Positions 1 through 13,400 of a stretch of 64,000 nucleotides of DNA are shown here, piece after piece (position 1 is the first letter of the stretch; each line of letters begins with the position of its first letter). The position numbers were made by a program, and so were the translations under genes. The notes under the pieces are model-generated. The model saw only the letters and a list, made by a program, of their open reading frames with translations. It was not told where the DNA came from and did no database searches. Where the stretch lies: positions 1-64,000 of the forward strand of contig SGPM01000137.1 in NCBI GenBank assembly GCA_004802725.1. Direction: 5' to 3'. Source of the DNA: Antrodiella citrinella (taxonomy: Eukaryota > Basidiomycota > Agaricomycetes > Polyporales > Steccherinaceae).

Positions 1-360
1 CACTCATGCAGGCTGGGCGGACTGTCAGCGCTGGTCGCATTCGTATTGACCGTTAGGTTGGTTCGACAGATGCGACAAAAATCGTCGTAAACATTTCCAT
101 CTTGTCATTATTCTCCTTTCTCATCTCACAAGGACGATATCAATGTTATACCTTAGTTCACTTACCGGTACTCATATTGGATATGTATCATTATTTAATT
201 GTCTTGAGACTTGTTGCGTGCATTGGTTGGTGACGACACCGGACGGTTGGATGACAGGCGCCCGCAACACTGTTAGCGATCGATCTCGGTCAAGTCATGA
301 ATCATGATCTACAAGTTACCAGTGCTACTACTCAAACACCTCGAGAACTTTTGAACGACG
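1..360. other. Upstream region, no gene seen
   Basis: No convincing coding exon was found on either strand. It presumably holds the promoter and 5' UTR of the URC4 gene that starts at 361, and perhaps the flank of a gene lying outside the window. Confidence 0.5.
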
Positions 361-2028
361 ATGAACTTTGGTCAACCACTGACGGTGCAACAGACGGCGC
401 AGTATCTTCACACGTTACCCTCCATTCGTGAGCGGTGCACTAAAGTGCATGAGCTTGCGAAACAGGGGAAGCTCGAGTATTTCACATATCGTCCTGACCG
501 CGAGGACGACGTAGCTTCGTTCTGTCTAGGCATCATCAAGGTGCGCACACAACACCGTCAATATACCGTCGCATTGTTCAAACAGTAGACCATAGCGTGA
601 CTTCGGGACCAACTTTGCTTCTGTAGGCCTGATTCATTGTGTCATATGTGCAAACGAACAGCCTATCTGAGCCTTTGAGATCCTTCAGATTCTACCACAC
701 GGCAGATGGAGACACCTCGATGCAGGTCGTCTTCGCGTTGAGCCCTTAATAGCGAAGTGGAAGGCATCCACCAACCCTCCGGACACGAAGGAGATCGCTA
801 GACGCCTCATAGATCTCTGTCTCGTCTCTGTCTTGCTCGATGCAGGTGCCGGTAATACTTGGACCTATCACGAGGCTGAGTCTGGTCAAACTTTCTCCCG
901 TTCGGAAGGCCTTGGTGTCGCCAGCATCAACATGTTTGAAGACGGATTCTTCTCCGGTGACCCTTCCAACCCGTACCAGGTGGATGGTCAGTGGATAAAC
1001 AGTATGGTTGTTACCTCAAATGGACTCTAACATTTCTATGATCAGCGGCAGGGCTGATTAACGCGACTACAGAGCGTACTTCCCAAGCCATGCAGGTCAC
1101 TCCGGAAAACCCCATGATTGGCATCGAGGGTCGGGCATCTCTTCTCACAAACCTGGCCTCCGCGCTCAAGTCGAACGCCACATTCTTCGGGCCGTCAGCT
1201 CGCCCTGGAGGCTTGCTTGGTGCACCGTTTACTGCATTTATGCTACATACATAACTTCCACTGATTCGTGGATTCGCAGACTTCTTGGAATCCGAGTCGA
1301 TCACTGAGGGTACAACCCGTAAAGTTCACATCTCCTCGTTGTGGGGTGCTCTGATCGAAGGGCTTGCGCCGATCTGGCCCGGACGATTGACATTCGGTGG
1401 GGCTTCTTTGGGAGATGTTTGGCCTTGCGCAGTGCTCCAAGCCACTGCGGTCAACGAAGGCGACGAACTCGTCCCGTTCCACAAACTGACTGGGTGGATG
1501 ACGTACAGTCTTCTCGAACCCATCGAGAAGATATTAGGGTGGACTTTTGAAGGGATCGAGGAAATGACCGGTCTGCCCGAATATCGGAACGGTATGCTGA
1601 GGCATGCAGAACTTCAGTGCTATCGATCAGTCTGACGTTCTCTTGCAGGTGGTCTGCTCGTCGACCTGGGTGTGCTGAGCATCAAGCCAGGTTCTATCCC
1701 GGCGTCGTTCTACCCAGATCCGGATTCAGGCATCCCTCGGCTTCCGCCGTCACACCCGGCCATCGTGGAATGGAGAGCAATGACCGTCATCGAACTGTAA
1801 GCCCAGATCGTCACTCATACCTACTGTGCACTGCAATGAACAAGCCATTACAGCGACCGTATTGCCGATCTCATTCGCCAGAAAGTCGGCTTGACGACCG
1901 CCCAGCTTCCTCTTGCTCAAATACTGGAAAGCGCGACTTGGAAGGGCGGCCGAGAGATTGCCAAACAGAAGCGGCCTGCTTCGGGAGGGCCTCCTATCGA
2001 TATTGAGAGTGACGGCACAGTCTTCTAA
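361..2028 (+). CDS. URC4: URC4/DUF1688 uracil catabolism protein
   Basis: Spliced protein of the DUF1688 family (URC4 in Lachancea, urg3 in fission yeast), needed for the URC route of uracil degradation; its exact reaction is not settled. Seven exons join in frame: 361-540, 596-622, 689-986, 1052-1219, 1280-1591, 1649-1796 and 1854-2028. Family hallmarks are LPSIRERC and GKLEYF near the N-terminus, LPHGRWRHLDAG, LDAGAGNTW, SRSEGLGVASINMFEDGF, NPMIGIEGRASLL, PIWPGRLTFGG and LGDVWPCAVLQ, ending in IESDGTVF. The start is the first in-frame ATG before the conserved RERC block, and the N-terminus is short as is usual for the family. Full length, with no break seen. The family assignment is secure; the start is slightly less so. 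Partner URC genes are not in the window. Confidence 0.9.
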
Positions 2029-2188
2029 TTACATTGACAGCATATGTACGATACCCTCAAAGGGAAACTGCATGTAGGAGGAGACTCAATGCGATAACGT
2101 CTTACACACTCAATGATGCTATTACAGGCTCATAATATAGAGTGATATATGGTAAACAGATGTGAGCGATGTGGGGGATGAAATGTAA

Positions 2189-3406
2189 TCAATCGCTGCC
2201 GGACTTTCTCAGGTATAGGGTGGTCGACGCTTTCCAGTCGTCTCTAGGTTTCCACTCCTGGGCTTCGCTCCCCAACTTTGTGATGATTGCATCCACGAAA
2301 GCTTCCTTCCTCTTGCGCGTCCATTTTTCCTCCCCAGCAGTCTGCTGCTTCAGTTCTTTGGTGATGAGTTTCACCAGACCTCCCGACCAAGGCGCACCCT
2401 CTCGTGTATCTTCTGGTAGTCCGTTCTTCTCAACCTCATCCTTCGACTTCTTCTCCTCCGCAAAGGTTAACTTCACTTTACCACCCGCAGCCAGCACCTT
2501 CTGCACCTCTGATACGCGGCGTTGGAAGATGGCTTGGGGAGCTCCTAGCGGAATAAGTACCTCATTCTCCGTAACTGTCGCCGCCAGAGGCTCCAAGTAT
2601 ATGGCCGTGATCCTCGGTCCGACCTGTTTCTCCCTCCTCTCTTTCCCCACATCGGCCAATGCATCCAGAGTTGATTGCGCACACAGCGCCATATCTTCCT
2701 TTGTCATCCTATGGCGCGTCCCCCGCTTTGGGGCGTGGATCAAATCGACTCGCATCCCCTCCGCTAGACTTTCGCGCGCCTGGTCCAGCTTCCGTTGGTG
2801 GTCGGGCCCCTCGGTGTCCCACGTCAGTTGTATCTCCTTCTCCCCAGATAATTTGGCCCTCTGCTGCGCCCGCTGTTTCTTCTCCTTTTCCTTCCTGTAC
2901 TGCTCCCCCGTGTTCACCAGCCTAACGATCGGTTCGGGTGAGAGGGAGACGAGCTGCACTGAATACCGTCTGCGGACCTCCTTGTCGGGCAAGAGACGGC
3001 GCAGGACAACGTTGGTGGGTGTCATGGGACTGAGATCGCCTGTCTCGGGGTCGATGAACTTGACGAACCTGAAGGCTATTCGCTCGTCGCGTGCGCCCAC
3101 TTCAAATCCTGGTATGGACTTTGCCTCCTTTCCTCCCGCCTTTCTTCCCTCCCTCTGTCCACCATCTGTCCCGTTATTTTGAGAAACATGCACGCTTGTG
3201 CTAGTACCGGGTGTCTCTTCTTCCGCTTGAGATCCTATGTGCGGAGCAGCGCCGCGCTGGAAACCCGTTGTGAGTGTTACGGAGAGTGTACGTGGCAACT
3301 TTCGAGCATGTCTTTGGGTTGCAACACTCCGCAATAAGCCTAGAAGTGCAATTAACAAGGAAATAAGTCGGTACAGAACTTAATAAAACATACCTATCCG
3401 TAGCAT
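2189..3406 (-). CDS. Mitochondrial translation initiation factor IF-3
   Basis: About 387 residues. A 13-nt first exon (3406-3394) gives M-L-R-I and joins through a GTATGT...CTAG intron to 3339-2189. The join yields a basic, Arg-rich N-terminus (GLLRSVATQRHARKLPRTLS) that looks like a mitochondrial presequence. The IF3 N-domain is seen as NVVLRRLLPD and VSLSPEPIVRLVNTGEQYRK, followed by the Lys-rich linker helix and then the C-domain opening KEIQLTW. In IF-3 these domains bind the small ribosomal subunit and keep the subunits apart before initiation. A charged low-complexity stretch separates presequence and N-domain, and a roughly 100-residue tail with EEKKSKDEVEKNG-type sequence follows, as in divergent fungal mitochondrial IF3s. 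Without the first exon the long frame opens only with a TTG codon, so the spliced start is preferred. Confidence 0.8.
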
Positions 3407-3645
3407 TTCACGTTCCAAGGTCCTCAAATTCGTTGTTCACGGGTGTGAGCAATGATCATGAGCGCCTATGAAAGTAGATCTTATCTTATCTTGGCGACGC
3501 GCGAACAAAACCGGCGGAAACCGTCTTGACCCAGTCAGACCACTACCGCGCTCATCATTCTCTCTTCTTCGCTTTCGACGGTGACCAGGACAAGTGGAGT
3601 CTACTGAAGACCACTGGGGCGACGCTGGCTGTATTGTTCGTGTAG

Positions 3646-4978
3646 ATGAGTGGACATAAACCAGCTGCAAGCTTCTTCCCGACAACCGCGCTCGTACGCT
3701 TCCTATTGCTGCTCCACGTCTATACTTTTCTAACATTGTGTACATATAGGATCATGCGTTCGCAGGAATAGGTGCAGGCGTCATAGCAGTGCTATGTATG
3801 CACCCCCTTGACCTGCTGAAAGTCAAATTCCAAGTCGCAACAAAGAAACCCAAAGGAGGACTCGGCGGTCAGATATGGAACGCGCTTAAGGACGTCAAAG
3901 CAAACGAAGGCTGGAGAGGACTATATCGTGGTGTAGGACCTAACATTGCAGGAAACGCGTCGAGCTGGGGACTGTACTTCCTTTTGTGAGTTCGCGTCTT
4001 TTCGCCAGAAGGGCTTAGCTGACTCTTGTCGCGTGCAAGTTATAAGATGCTGCAGGCGCACGCGTCGGGGAACGATCCCAACTTTAAGATGACAGCAGGG
4101 TCCTATCTGCTTTATTCTGCACAAGCAAGTTCGCACCGTTTCTGGTCTTCTCTCCTCGTCTGACCTGACCTTCTTCTCAAGGTGCCGTCACTGCTGTCAT
4201 GACCAATCCCATATGGGTGGTGAAAGTACGTATGTTTACGACGAGGGCGGATAACCCGCAGGCGTATCGAAGTCTTTGGCGTATGTTCTTTCCTCTGCTT
4301 GAGTAATAACCATAAAACTAATGGGTTTGACGGTGTAGATGGTCTGGCGTCGATATACAAAACGGAGGGAATCAAGGGCTGGTACAAGGGTACCTCCTTG
4401 GCGCTATTTGGCGTCAGTAACGGAGCACTCCAATTCATGGCTTACGAAAAGATGAAACAATGGGGTTTCGAGCGAAAACGGAACGAGTTTTTGGCTGCTG
4501 GACGGGTATGGCGGCCAGAGGACGATAAGCTAGTGAGTGATTATATGTTCACATATAGTGCTGAAATATTGACGTATGATGGTTTAGTCAAATACTTGGT
4601 ACACCGTTATGTCAGGAGCAAGCAAACTCATCTCTCTCGCGTCAACATACCCATACCAAGTCGTCCGGTCTCGCTTACAAGTAAGTCCTCCGCTAACATG
4701 CCTCACGCTCACCTCTCAAACTTAATACTCCATTTGTTCCGCTCGAATAGAACAACGCCACAACACACCTCTACCCCACCATTCCCGCCTGCATAAAACG
4801 GACCTTCGCAGAGGAAGGCTTCCGGGGCTTCTACCGCGGGCTCGGAACCAACCTCGTACGCGTCCTCCCGGGCACATGTGTCACGTTCGTCGTGTACGAG
4901 AACCTCGCGTGGTTGTTACGCACGGCGGCGGCCAAGAGGGAAGCAAAAAAGAACCTGGAATCTATAGACAACTCATGA
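3646..4978 (+). CDS. FLX1: Mitochondrial carrier, FAD/folate type (Flx1-like)
   Basis: Solute carrier family 25 protein of the inner mitochondrial membrane; the closest types carry FAD or folate. Start [16 protein letters not shown] is at 3646, with an intron from 3694 to 3749 before [15 protein letters not shown]. Three carrier repeats are visible. The first has the PxD/ExxK signature as [11 protein letters not shown], then [21 protein letters not shown]. The second has [10 protein letters not shown], then [20 protein letters not shown]. The third has [11 protein letters not shown], then [20 protein letters not shown]. The tryptophan form of the second signature (PIWVVKVRM) is typical of the FAD/folate/pyrimidine-nucleotide branch. 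The C-terminus is a short charged tail ending NLESIDNS. The substrate is inferred from these signatures and not proven. Convergent with the MFS gene downstream. Confidence 0.85.
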
Positions 4979-5402
4979 CCGGTGTTCCCGGACACAGTTC
5001 ACGGCACTCATGCCGCTGTGTCATTTAGTGTATAACCCGTAGTAATGCCTTTGCCTTTTAATTTCACGACGATGGTAGGAACCACTACTCATCGAAGAAG
5101 ACACTTGAGTGGAGTGACACCGCAATGAATCTTTGGAACCGGGTAGGCCAATTGAGATGAAAATTACGGCGGGTATGCTTGGAGCGCGACCGTGAAGCAA
5201 TGAAGGTATCTTTACACAAGGTATACTACGTATGCATGGTGAGTCTTGGAAGAAGGAAAAGGCGGGAAACAGGAAGGAGCGTCTCTTTGTACATATGCGT
5301 GTATAAGAAAATACAGAGTATGCGACAATCTAATATATAATAATGCGGCGGTAATGAGCGACGAAGAATGAAAGAATCTACACATCTTGACGGCCTTTTT
5401 GT
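4979..5402. other. Convergent intergenic region
   Basis: Lies between the stop codons of the mitochondrial carrier (+) and the MFS transporter (-). No supported exon, RNA gene or repeat was seen; it presumably holds both 3' UTRs. Confidence 0.5.
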
Positions 5403-7458
5403 TTAACGAACAACGTCCGAGAGATAAACATGAATGCGAAACCGGAAAATGAGCATACCTGGAAAATATATCAGCCATACTAGTAGAACAGTCAGAGCTC
5501 CACTCGGACTCACCCCAGCGAAGACTATGGCTCTCCACCATAAAAGTGCCCCTCCGTCATTCTGGCCTGTCCCAAGGAGAGCACCGGCTATTGGGTTTCC
5601 TGTTAGCATCGCGATTGCAACGATGGTGAATGCCAAGCCCATTCGAACGCTATGGATACTGATCAGCTATGGTCCTGACAATGCCTTAGGACATAGACTC
5701 ACCCGAGCTCGCTGATATCCCGCGATAAAGTAGCGAGTAACGTAGGGATCAATGATATGTCTGTTTTCAAACCGTCAATATCTCATGGAAGGTGTTATTT
5801 CAGATGAGACACCTACATCCGCCAGAAAAATACCCAAACAAGAGTCCTTCTACGACGACTCCCGCCGACGTCCTTACACCAAACATCGCGAACAGCATCG
5901 AGGCTGCCGCAAATATCGATGGCAACAGGACGTTGTAGACGCCAAATTTGTCGGCGAGGAAAGGAGGAAGGAGGCGACCGGCTGTGCTTCCCGCGTTCAG
6001 AAGGGTAAGCTACAGGGAAGGTGGTCAGCGGAATCAGGGTAGCCGTGAAGGAAGATTGACCGTACCGAATATGAGGCGAGTGTGGTGTTGATGCCCTTGT
6101 CAATAGCGTACAGCTGAAGGTAAAAATCTGGGAACACGTCAGACGTATCGGAGCAAGCTGTGGATACCGACGTCAACTTACAGGGGAAGAAGACACCTAT
6201 GCTAGTGAGGAATGCGCTATATCCGCTCCAAAATATCAGATTCGGTCAATAAATTCGAACAGGATGCTCTCACCCGACAATGGATACCATATACGCTCTA
6301 TCCTTGACAATGACGGCCAACACATCCCACCTCATCGCATTATTCTTCTTCATTCCATCAAAAGAATTCGTACGCATCATGATATTAGCTAGCAGCAGCA
6401 ATCCAGCAATCAAGCCTCCGCTTGCGCGAACACCGTTGACGAACCCGATGTGTGGGTTCGAGAACAGGTGATTCAGCATGATAGGAAAGACGATCCCACC
6501 GGCTGATGCACCGGTGACGACAATGCCCATGGCGAGGGCTCGTCGGCGACGGAAGTGGTGAGAGACGATGCTTAGAGAAGGAAGGAAAGTGAGTCCGAGT
6601 CCAAGGCCCATGCCGACTGCTTGGGCGAGGAAGACCTGCATGGGCGTGAAATTGAGATTCGCTGAGAACACTCAAACCACACTCACTTGGTAATATTGAT
6701 TTTGTCGAGTGAGAGATAACATGAATATAGAGAAAACATAGAGAATGCCGCCGCCAATTTCGACGTGGTGACTAGAAGGTGAGTAGATTAGGGATAGTGA
6801 CTGTAGCTTCGGTAGAAACAACGTACAAATATCCACCGTCAAAAGCACGACCGACAAGAACGCCCGGTGCGTACATAAGGAATAGCTGCAGACTACCAAT
6901 CCAGCTGTTTGCAGATCATACGGTGAGTGAGACGTTGTGTGATGAAACCTGGACCAACACGTACCTGATATCTGACGGTGAGCTTGCGGTAAGAAATTCA
7001 CGTGTATAATAGTCTGCGACTCCGTCGTCAACCGCTGAAAACTGCACGCTAGACACACCAGCACGGACCTTGGTACACTCCGAATGCATAGACATAGCTA
7101 GGTGTTACGAATAAGTATAGCTTCTTAGACAGGGACCGAGAAGCGACTGACCCAAAAGTGCAGAACTGGACCATCCAACTGCAGAAGAAAAATAAATCTC
7201 CGTCTTCGAAAGAAATGTCACTGATACTGACGCGCCGGCTATAGTGAAGCAAGCCTTGGGTGTGCACTTGTCGAGGGTCATTGGAGGCGGAGGCGGGTCT
7301 GGTAGAGGCACCTCCGGATGGTGAACGCCGGAAGCACTGGAGGCATCGACTGCTTCTGTACTCCCACCGGACTCCGTAGACAGGTTGAACTGTGATCCCG
7401 ACATCGCCATCTTCTCCAACCAGTGAAATACCGACGAGCTTTGTGATCTAGCAGTCAT
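5403..7458 (-). CDS. MFS monocarboxylate-type transporter
   Basis: Major facilitator protein of the fungal monocarboxylate-porter-like group (riboflavin/monocarboxylate transporters such as Mch5). An acidic, Pro-rich cytosolic N-terminus (VPLPDPPPPPMTLDK) precedes TM1, which spans three exons joined as CFTIAGA / WMVQFCTFG / YVYAFGVYQ. Family blocks follow: SWIGSLQLFLMYAPGVLVG then RAFDGGYL, YYQVFLAQAVGMGLGLGLTF, then LPSLSIVSHHFRRRRALAMG, and the TM5 block GASAGGIVFPIM. The last exon reads NPIAGALLG and WWRAIVFAGVS. About eight short introns. Two ATGs are possible; 7458 (MTARSQSS) is preferred over 7524 because a TATA box sits at 7566-7575. The substrate cannot be read from the sequence. Confidence 0.8.
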
Positions 7459-7565
7459 CGTTTTCTTGGAAATAATTCCAGCCGCCACACCGCAGCGGCA
7501 AGAGGTCGGAGAGAGCACTAACAAAGGGGGGGAGGGAAGGGGTTAAGGAATACAAGAGGGGACGA

Positions 7566-7575
7566 GTATATATAC
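7566..7575 (-). promoter_or_regulatory. TATA box of the MFS transporter gene
   Basis: The palindromic GTATATATAC lies 108 bp upstream of the preferred start codon at 7458 and only 42 bp upstream of the alternative ATG at 7524. This spacing favours the inner ATG. Function is inferred from motif and position. Confidence 0.4.
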
Positions 7576-8737
7576 AGAGCGGCGTGGAATGGCTGAGATG
7601 CGAGAACACGGTGATCCTGCCACCTTACTGGGACTTCCTGGTAAAATCAGAGTTGGATTGAGTGGTCTCTGCGCCGACTGATGACCGGGGATGTGCATCG
7701 AAGCCTTTCATTTGACGGTCAAATCCACATCCGCCTGGCGACAACGAGGTGCGTAGCGAAGCAAATAGTATCATTACTTGTTGGCGTGCACCCTTGCGAG
7801 GTGGGTGAGCGCAATGAACTTGCCATACTTGACTAATTGTGCGTCCACCCGGTAATTATGGGTACCTGAGCGATGAGAGGAAAATAAGCGTGTTCGCGTG
7901 CGCATTCGCAGCATCCCACAGTCAACCATTCGAGCCAATCTTGCCAGGGTTCCTACGAGGATACGCCGGGTATCTTGACAGTTCGGCCACCTTACAGCAC
8001 CCACCTCAGTATCCACTCCTGCTTCTCGGAATCAGACGCGACCATCGTTCTGAGAACAGCACTTACCTTTGCCAGTGAAAAGGGGACCCCAGCCATCAGC
8101 CGCACACGGTTCGTCCCATGCGGACCGCGCGACTGTAAATACGGAGCAGGGCGATGCAACACAGTTGGCCGGATTCCGCTGTCTATTCACTCGGCAACTC
8201 AACGAAGGCTGATGCAGCGCTCGTCGCTCGATAGAGTTTCGATCCCACAAACAGTCGTACCTACGGCAAGCGAACGCCACGAAGGGGGCGGCTCTCTCAG
8301 GTCCTCCGAGTCCGATAGCTCTTGCTGTCATGATCTGCGGTGTCCTCAGGTGCAACACCTGTGAGTACACGGATACACAAGCAGCGACCGCTGGCTGACA
8401 AGCATCGCGAGAATGTTTCGTACGAAACGAGATTCGACCATGCCAAAACGTTGCCACATTCCACGCAACGCACATGGCCACGTATGGTCTGAGGCGGACA
8501 GCACCAGAGACCCGAAGAGGAAGCAAGAGCAGGGCGCGACGAACCGGAGAATGGTGGTGTCTTCTGTCGGAAATTAAACCATTGCGCCCTTCCGTCGAGG
8601 CAGCAATGGTGTTACTACATATACATGTAAGGGCGTGATAGATGGATATCGGTACGCAAGGCATTAATGGTGTGTAGGTTTCTTTCCTATGTTACGCATC
8701 AGCTTGGGTGGCCCTCAACTGCAAGTGGCGTCGTGTG
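7576..8737. other. Unresolved interval, no gene assigned
   Basis: About 1.16 kb between two minus-strand genes. Fragments of open frame exist on both strands, for example a minus-strand stretch near 8032-8330 with ARSAWDEPCAADGWGPLF followed by a good GTAAGT donor. I could not join them into a recognisable protein, so a divergent short gene remains possible. Confidence 0.3.
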
Positions 8738-9544
<807 letters not shown>

Positions 9545-10491
9545 GCTGCAACACAAACATGTGTGAGCAAGACTTCGTGCATCTTTTGAGACGATGGGGT
9601 CAGACATTTACCTTGGTGATAGCTCGGGCTGAAGATCCTGCAAAACTCGATCCAAAGTTCTGCTAGGTAAATTGGAACCAACGAAAGCCTGAAATCGTTG
9701 AAGTCGTTGAGGTCGTCAAGGTCGTCGAGGTCTATGTTAGTATATACCACTGGCAGTTGACTGCCCGGTATTATTACACTGTACCTCGGCCAGCTTCGGC
9801 CGAGTTTAACCGAGACGCGATCATGTGAGCAATCGCCGCCGCGCTGGACCGGTGCTTTGCTCAGAGCTCTCGTCTCACAAGGCTTGCTTTGTTGCAGATT
9901 CTTGCTGGAAATGTGACGACTTGTGTTTTCCATCTCTCGAATGTCTTGATATACACGGTGCCGATAAATAGTGTCGGAAGCCCGACGTTACCGCCAACGA
10001 GCGGCGAGAAACATGTACTTATCATATACCCCTCACTAGGCCTCATTACTCAGTCACTCAGGCTTCGCAGTGGTGAGTAGTGATATAGTTCATCTTAATA
10101 TCTTATTGCATACGCACATTACTCTTCTCTGGCACTTTCGCCTACTTTCGCTCACAAGGGTCCCCGGCGTTACATAGACACCCAAGTATAACTTGACAGA
10201 TTGAAGCCCGGAGGCACTGTGCCTGCGACAGTAAGAGGGGAAGCGCAATTCAAAGCGCTAGGCGACATCGTTATATATGTTGGCTCTCTCGTGGAAATAC
10301 AGGCAGACGACAGATCCTCGTTCTGCCCCATACCCAGAACTGAGGGTGATCGCGATCTGTCATGAAAAAAGCCTTGAAGGGCACGACGAGCCCGTAAGTC
10401 CACCTGTCATGAGTACTTACACTCGAGTCTCAATCGTTATCTTCGTCAAGGGTCTCGCCTACCTTCTCTGAGAGTGGTGCAACGACCAGTG
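9545..10491. other. Intergenic region upstream of the DUF6535 gene
   Basis: No protein was recognised. It contains a 9-bp minisatellite (9691-9732) and an open plus-strand stretch near 10199-10354 (GTVPATVRGEAQFKALGD). The latter might be an exon of an unknown gene but has no convincing start or partner exons. Confidence 0.35.
9691..9732. repeat. Short minisatellite, 9-bp unit
   Basis: About 4.7 imperfect copies of a 9-bp unit (GARRTCGTY): GAAATCGTT, GAAGTCGTT, GAGGTCGTC, AAGGTCGTC, GAGGTC. The period and substitutions are directly visible. No function is claimed. Confidence 0.6.
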
Positions 10492-13400
10492 ATGGAAATC
10501 CACTCGGTTTGCAACGCAGCACGGAGACAATCCCTCTCAGCGGCGTAAGTCTAGACTACGAGTTAGAAAGGTATGTGACATGCTCTCTTCGTTTTGCGGT
10601 GTTTATAAACTTTGTTGTGCATCATCTAGCGCAACGGACAATCCACAGAGTACCTACTCTGCACCGCAGGTCGACCTCACTCATCATGACTTCGAAGGCG
10701 ACCAGCATGAAACCCACGCCAAGAACGAACCCAAGAAGGCCGTCAGATTTGCACCCTACGTTGATGACGATCGGTATGTTCGTGACGTTCCTAGCATAGT
10801 GCGGCCGCTGAACAGTTCATGTTTCCAGCCCAGCTCAACCTGCTGCTCATGCTGCTGCTCCAAAAGCAACAAACGTGCACGGCAGCGATAAGCAGTCGAG
10901 CGAAACGTCGTTTGGAAATGATAGGTGAGCACACTGATGCCATTTATTTCACTGCCCATGCATATGACCACCTCTCAGCATGCGTCAACTTCACCAGCTC
11001 TTAGTAACAGCTCTCCAAATAATAATTCAAACTTCCCCTGCTCATCGGGCGAACACTGACGTGCGCGCTCAATTCTGGAAAACGTATAAAACGGAATCGG
11101 AAGAATTCCACATCGACTTCCTACGCAAGTACACGGATGAAATGGATAGCTCCCTTATTTTTGTGCGTGAAGCGTCGTTCATATGTGTTGCGTTGAAACC
11201 TAATCATGTCTCAGTCAGGTCTTTTTTCCGCCGTCAATGCTACATTCATTGCCATGATGCAACCGAATCTCAATGCCGATCCTAATCTCACTACACAGGT
11301 ACTTCTCATGATGGTGGTCCAGTCTCTCAATCATGGAGCCTTTGCTGGACAAACCTTGACTTTGCCTACATTCGAGGGTCCCAGCTCTATGACCGTGTGG
11401 ATCCAGAGTCTTCTCTACGCCAGTTTGGCTGCGAGCCTGTTCGCCGCCTTGGGCGCGATGATGGGGAAACAATGGCTGGGACATTATGCCAAGGTGGGAG
11501 AGCGAGGTACCGTTGAAGAACGTTGCATCGACCGCCAGCGCAAGCTAGTCGCGCTGCACACATGGCACTTCCACGTCGTTCTGCAAGCCATCCCTCTACT
11601 CCTTCAGCTCTCACTGCTTCTATTCGGTGTAGGCATGGCTGCCTATATGTGGAGCCAACAGCGTACTATCGCTTGGGTCTTGGTGTCCGTCGTGGGAATC
11701 AGCTTCCTCATGTACACCCTCAGCGTGTTCTGCTCCCTCACCTATCCAGATTGCCCATTCCACTCCCCTCTTGCGGACCTCGTGCAGCACTTTTGGCCTT
11801 ACATCTCTCACTCTACCGATCTCATCGCAACGCACCTTCAGCGTGTCTACGAGCCGGTGCACCGTCGCTTCATACCCTCATCCCCCGATGATTCTATCGC
11901 GTCGTTGTACTCCCTGCCAATGACGAACGAGCTCGCAGAGGCTCAGGATAGAGACAGGGAGTCTTCGTGGCATGATCGTATCATAAACCCCATTCGAAAA
12001 TATCTTCCTCTTCCCAGATGGAGGCCTGCCATCTTTCGACTCGGTTTGGTGCAAATGGCACGCAGAGGACTAGATGCATATTGCATAGATTGGCTTTTGC
12101 TGACTTCAACCGATCCCGAAGATGTTACAACTGCTGCTCGGATGGTCTTGGAAGTGGAATGGCCCGCAGAACTCAACTTGAGGCCCATGCTCGCACAGCT
12201 TCAAGATACTTTCATTCGTTGTTTCGCTACACAATACGACGACGCATATCACCTACTTCCTCATGCTCGCGACAGGGCTTCAGCATGTGGACAAGCGCTC
12301 CTCTACATGCATATGCGGAGGCGACACAGGGAAGGAGCGAACGGCGATGAGGACTCAAATTTGCATGGAGTGAACTCGTACCTTCGTCATTCCTTCCTGA
12401 TGACCCCTTTCAAACCCTCGGATATCAAGTGGCCTAGCCACTGGCAAGGCCGGCTGCAGAACGACGATCCGGACCTGCAGATCATCTGTTGGGCTCTCAA
12501 TGCTTTCTCCGAACCCCCTCTGCCTCAGGCCCCCGATGACTCTTACTCTTCTGCGACTTTTAGCACGGTCTCCCCGAATCCGTTATTCATGGAATGGTTC
12601 TCCCGCGATGCTATATACTGTCTGCAAGATCCTTCGGTAAACCCCGCTGCGAAGCTTCGTATCGGTACGGTCCTCGTACATTTCTTCGAGCTGCATCCAC
12701 TTCCGCACAAGAAGATCCTGTCCAACTGCCTCATGGGGTGTGCAATTCTTTTGGGAGCAAACGCGGACCTAGACTCTGGTAAAAACAGGTCCGTGCATCG
12801 ATTCTCTCTCCAACGTCAGCTTTCTTACGAGAAACGTATAGCGTAAAATCACGGACAGGTCTGAGAGCGACACTCATTCAGCTGGCAGCACTTACGCAAC
12901 GAGAATCCCCACGTCTACGATTACGTCGCGACAATGCGCAAAACTCGATTCAGTCTGACTTCGCCCAGTTGCTGCTCAAACCTCTGTTGGATCTTCTGAT
13001 TCAGTTGAATGCGGCCGACAGGTTCCATTCTACTCTGTACGAGGCTGAGTTCCATCACTGGAGTCTTCGTTTATGCCGACAGCTGGTGACCTCAACGGAT
13101 GACTCCCGACGCTCAGATTGGTCTGCTTTCAGGCCAGCCAAACACTACGCTCGGGAGTGTGTTCGTAAAAGTGTCTTGACGGCATGTCCTTCAAGTAAGG
13201 ACGGAGATCCCATCATAGCGAGCGTTTGGAAAACTCGGTATGAACGGACGGAGCAAAATCCTGAGCCTCTGACGGGGAAGGATTATGCGTGGATATTTTC
13301 CCTCTTGCGGCAAGCAGTACCTAGGCTGGACGGCGAGGTGGATGAGGATCTAGTGGCCGATTGCTTGATGCTCCTCTGCGAAATCCCCAATATCGGTTTC

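Noticed and set aside
2169..3182. 337-codon plus-strand open frame
   Set aside because: It is antisense to the IF-3 gene, whose minus-strand product has clear IF3 motifs; its own product is Ser/Cys-rich with no domain.
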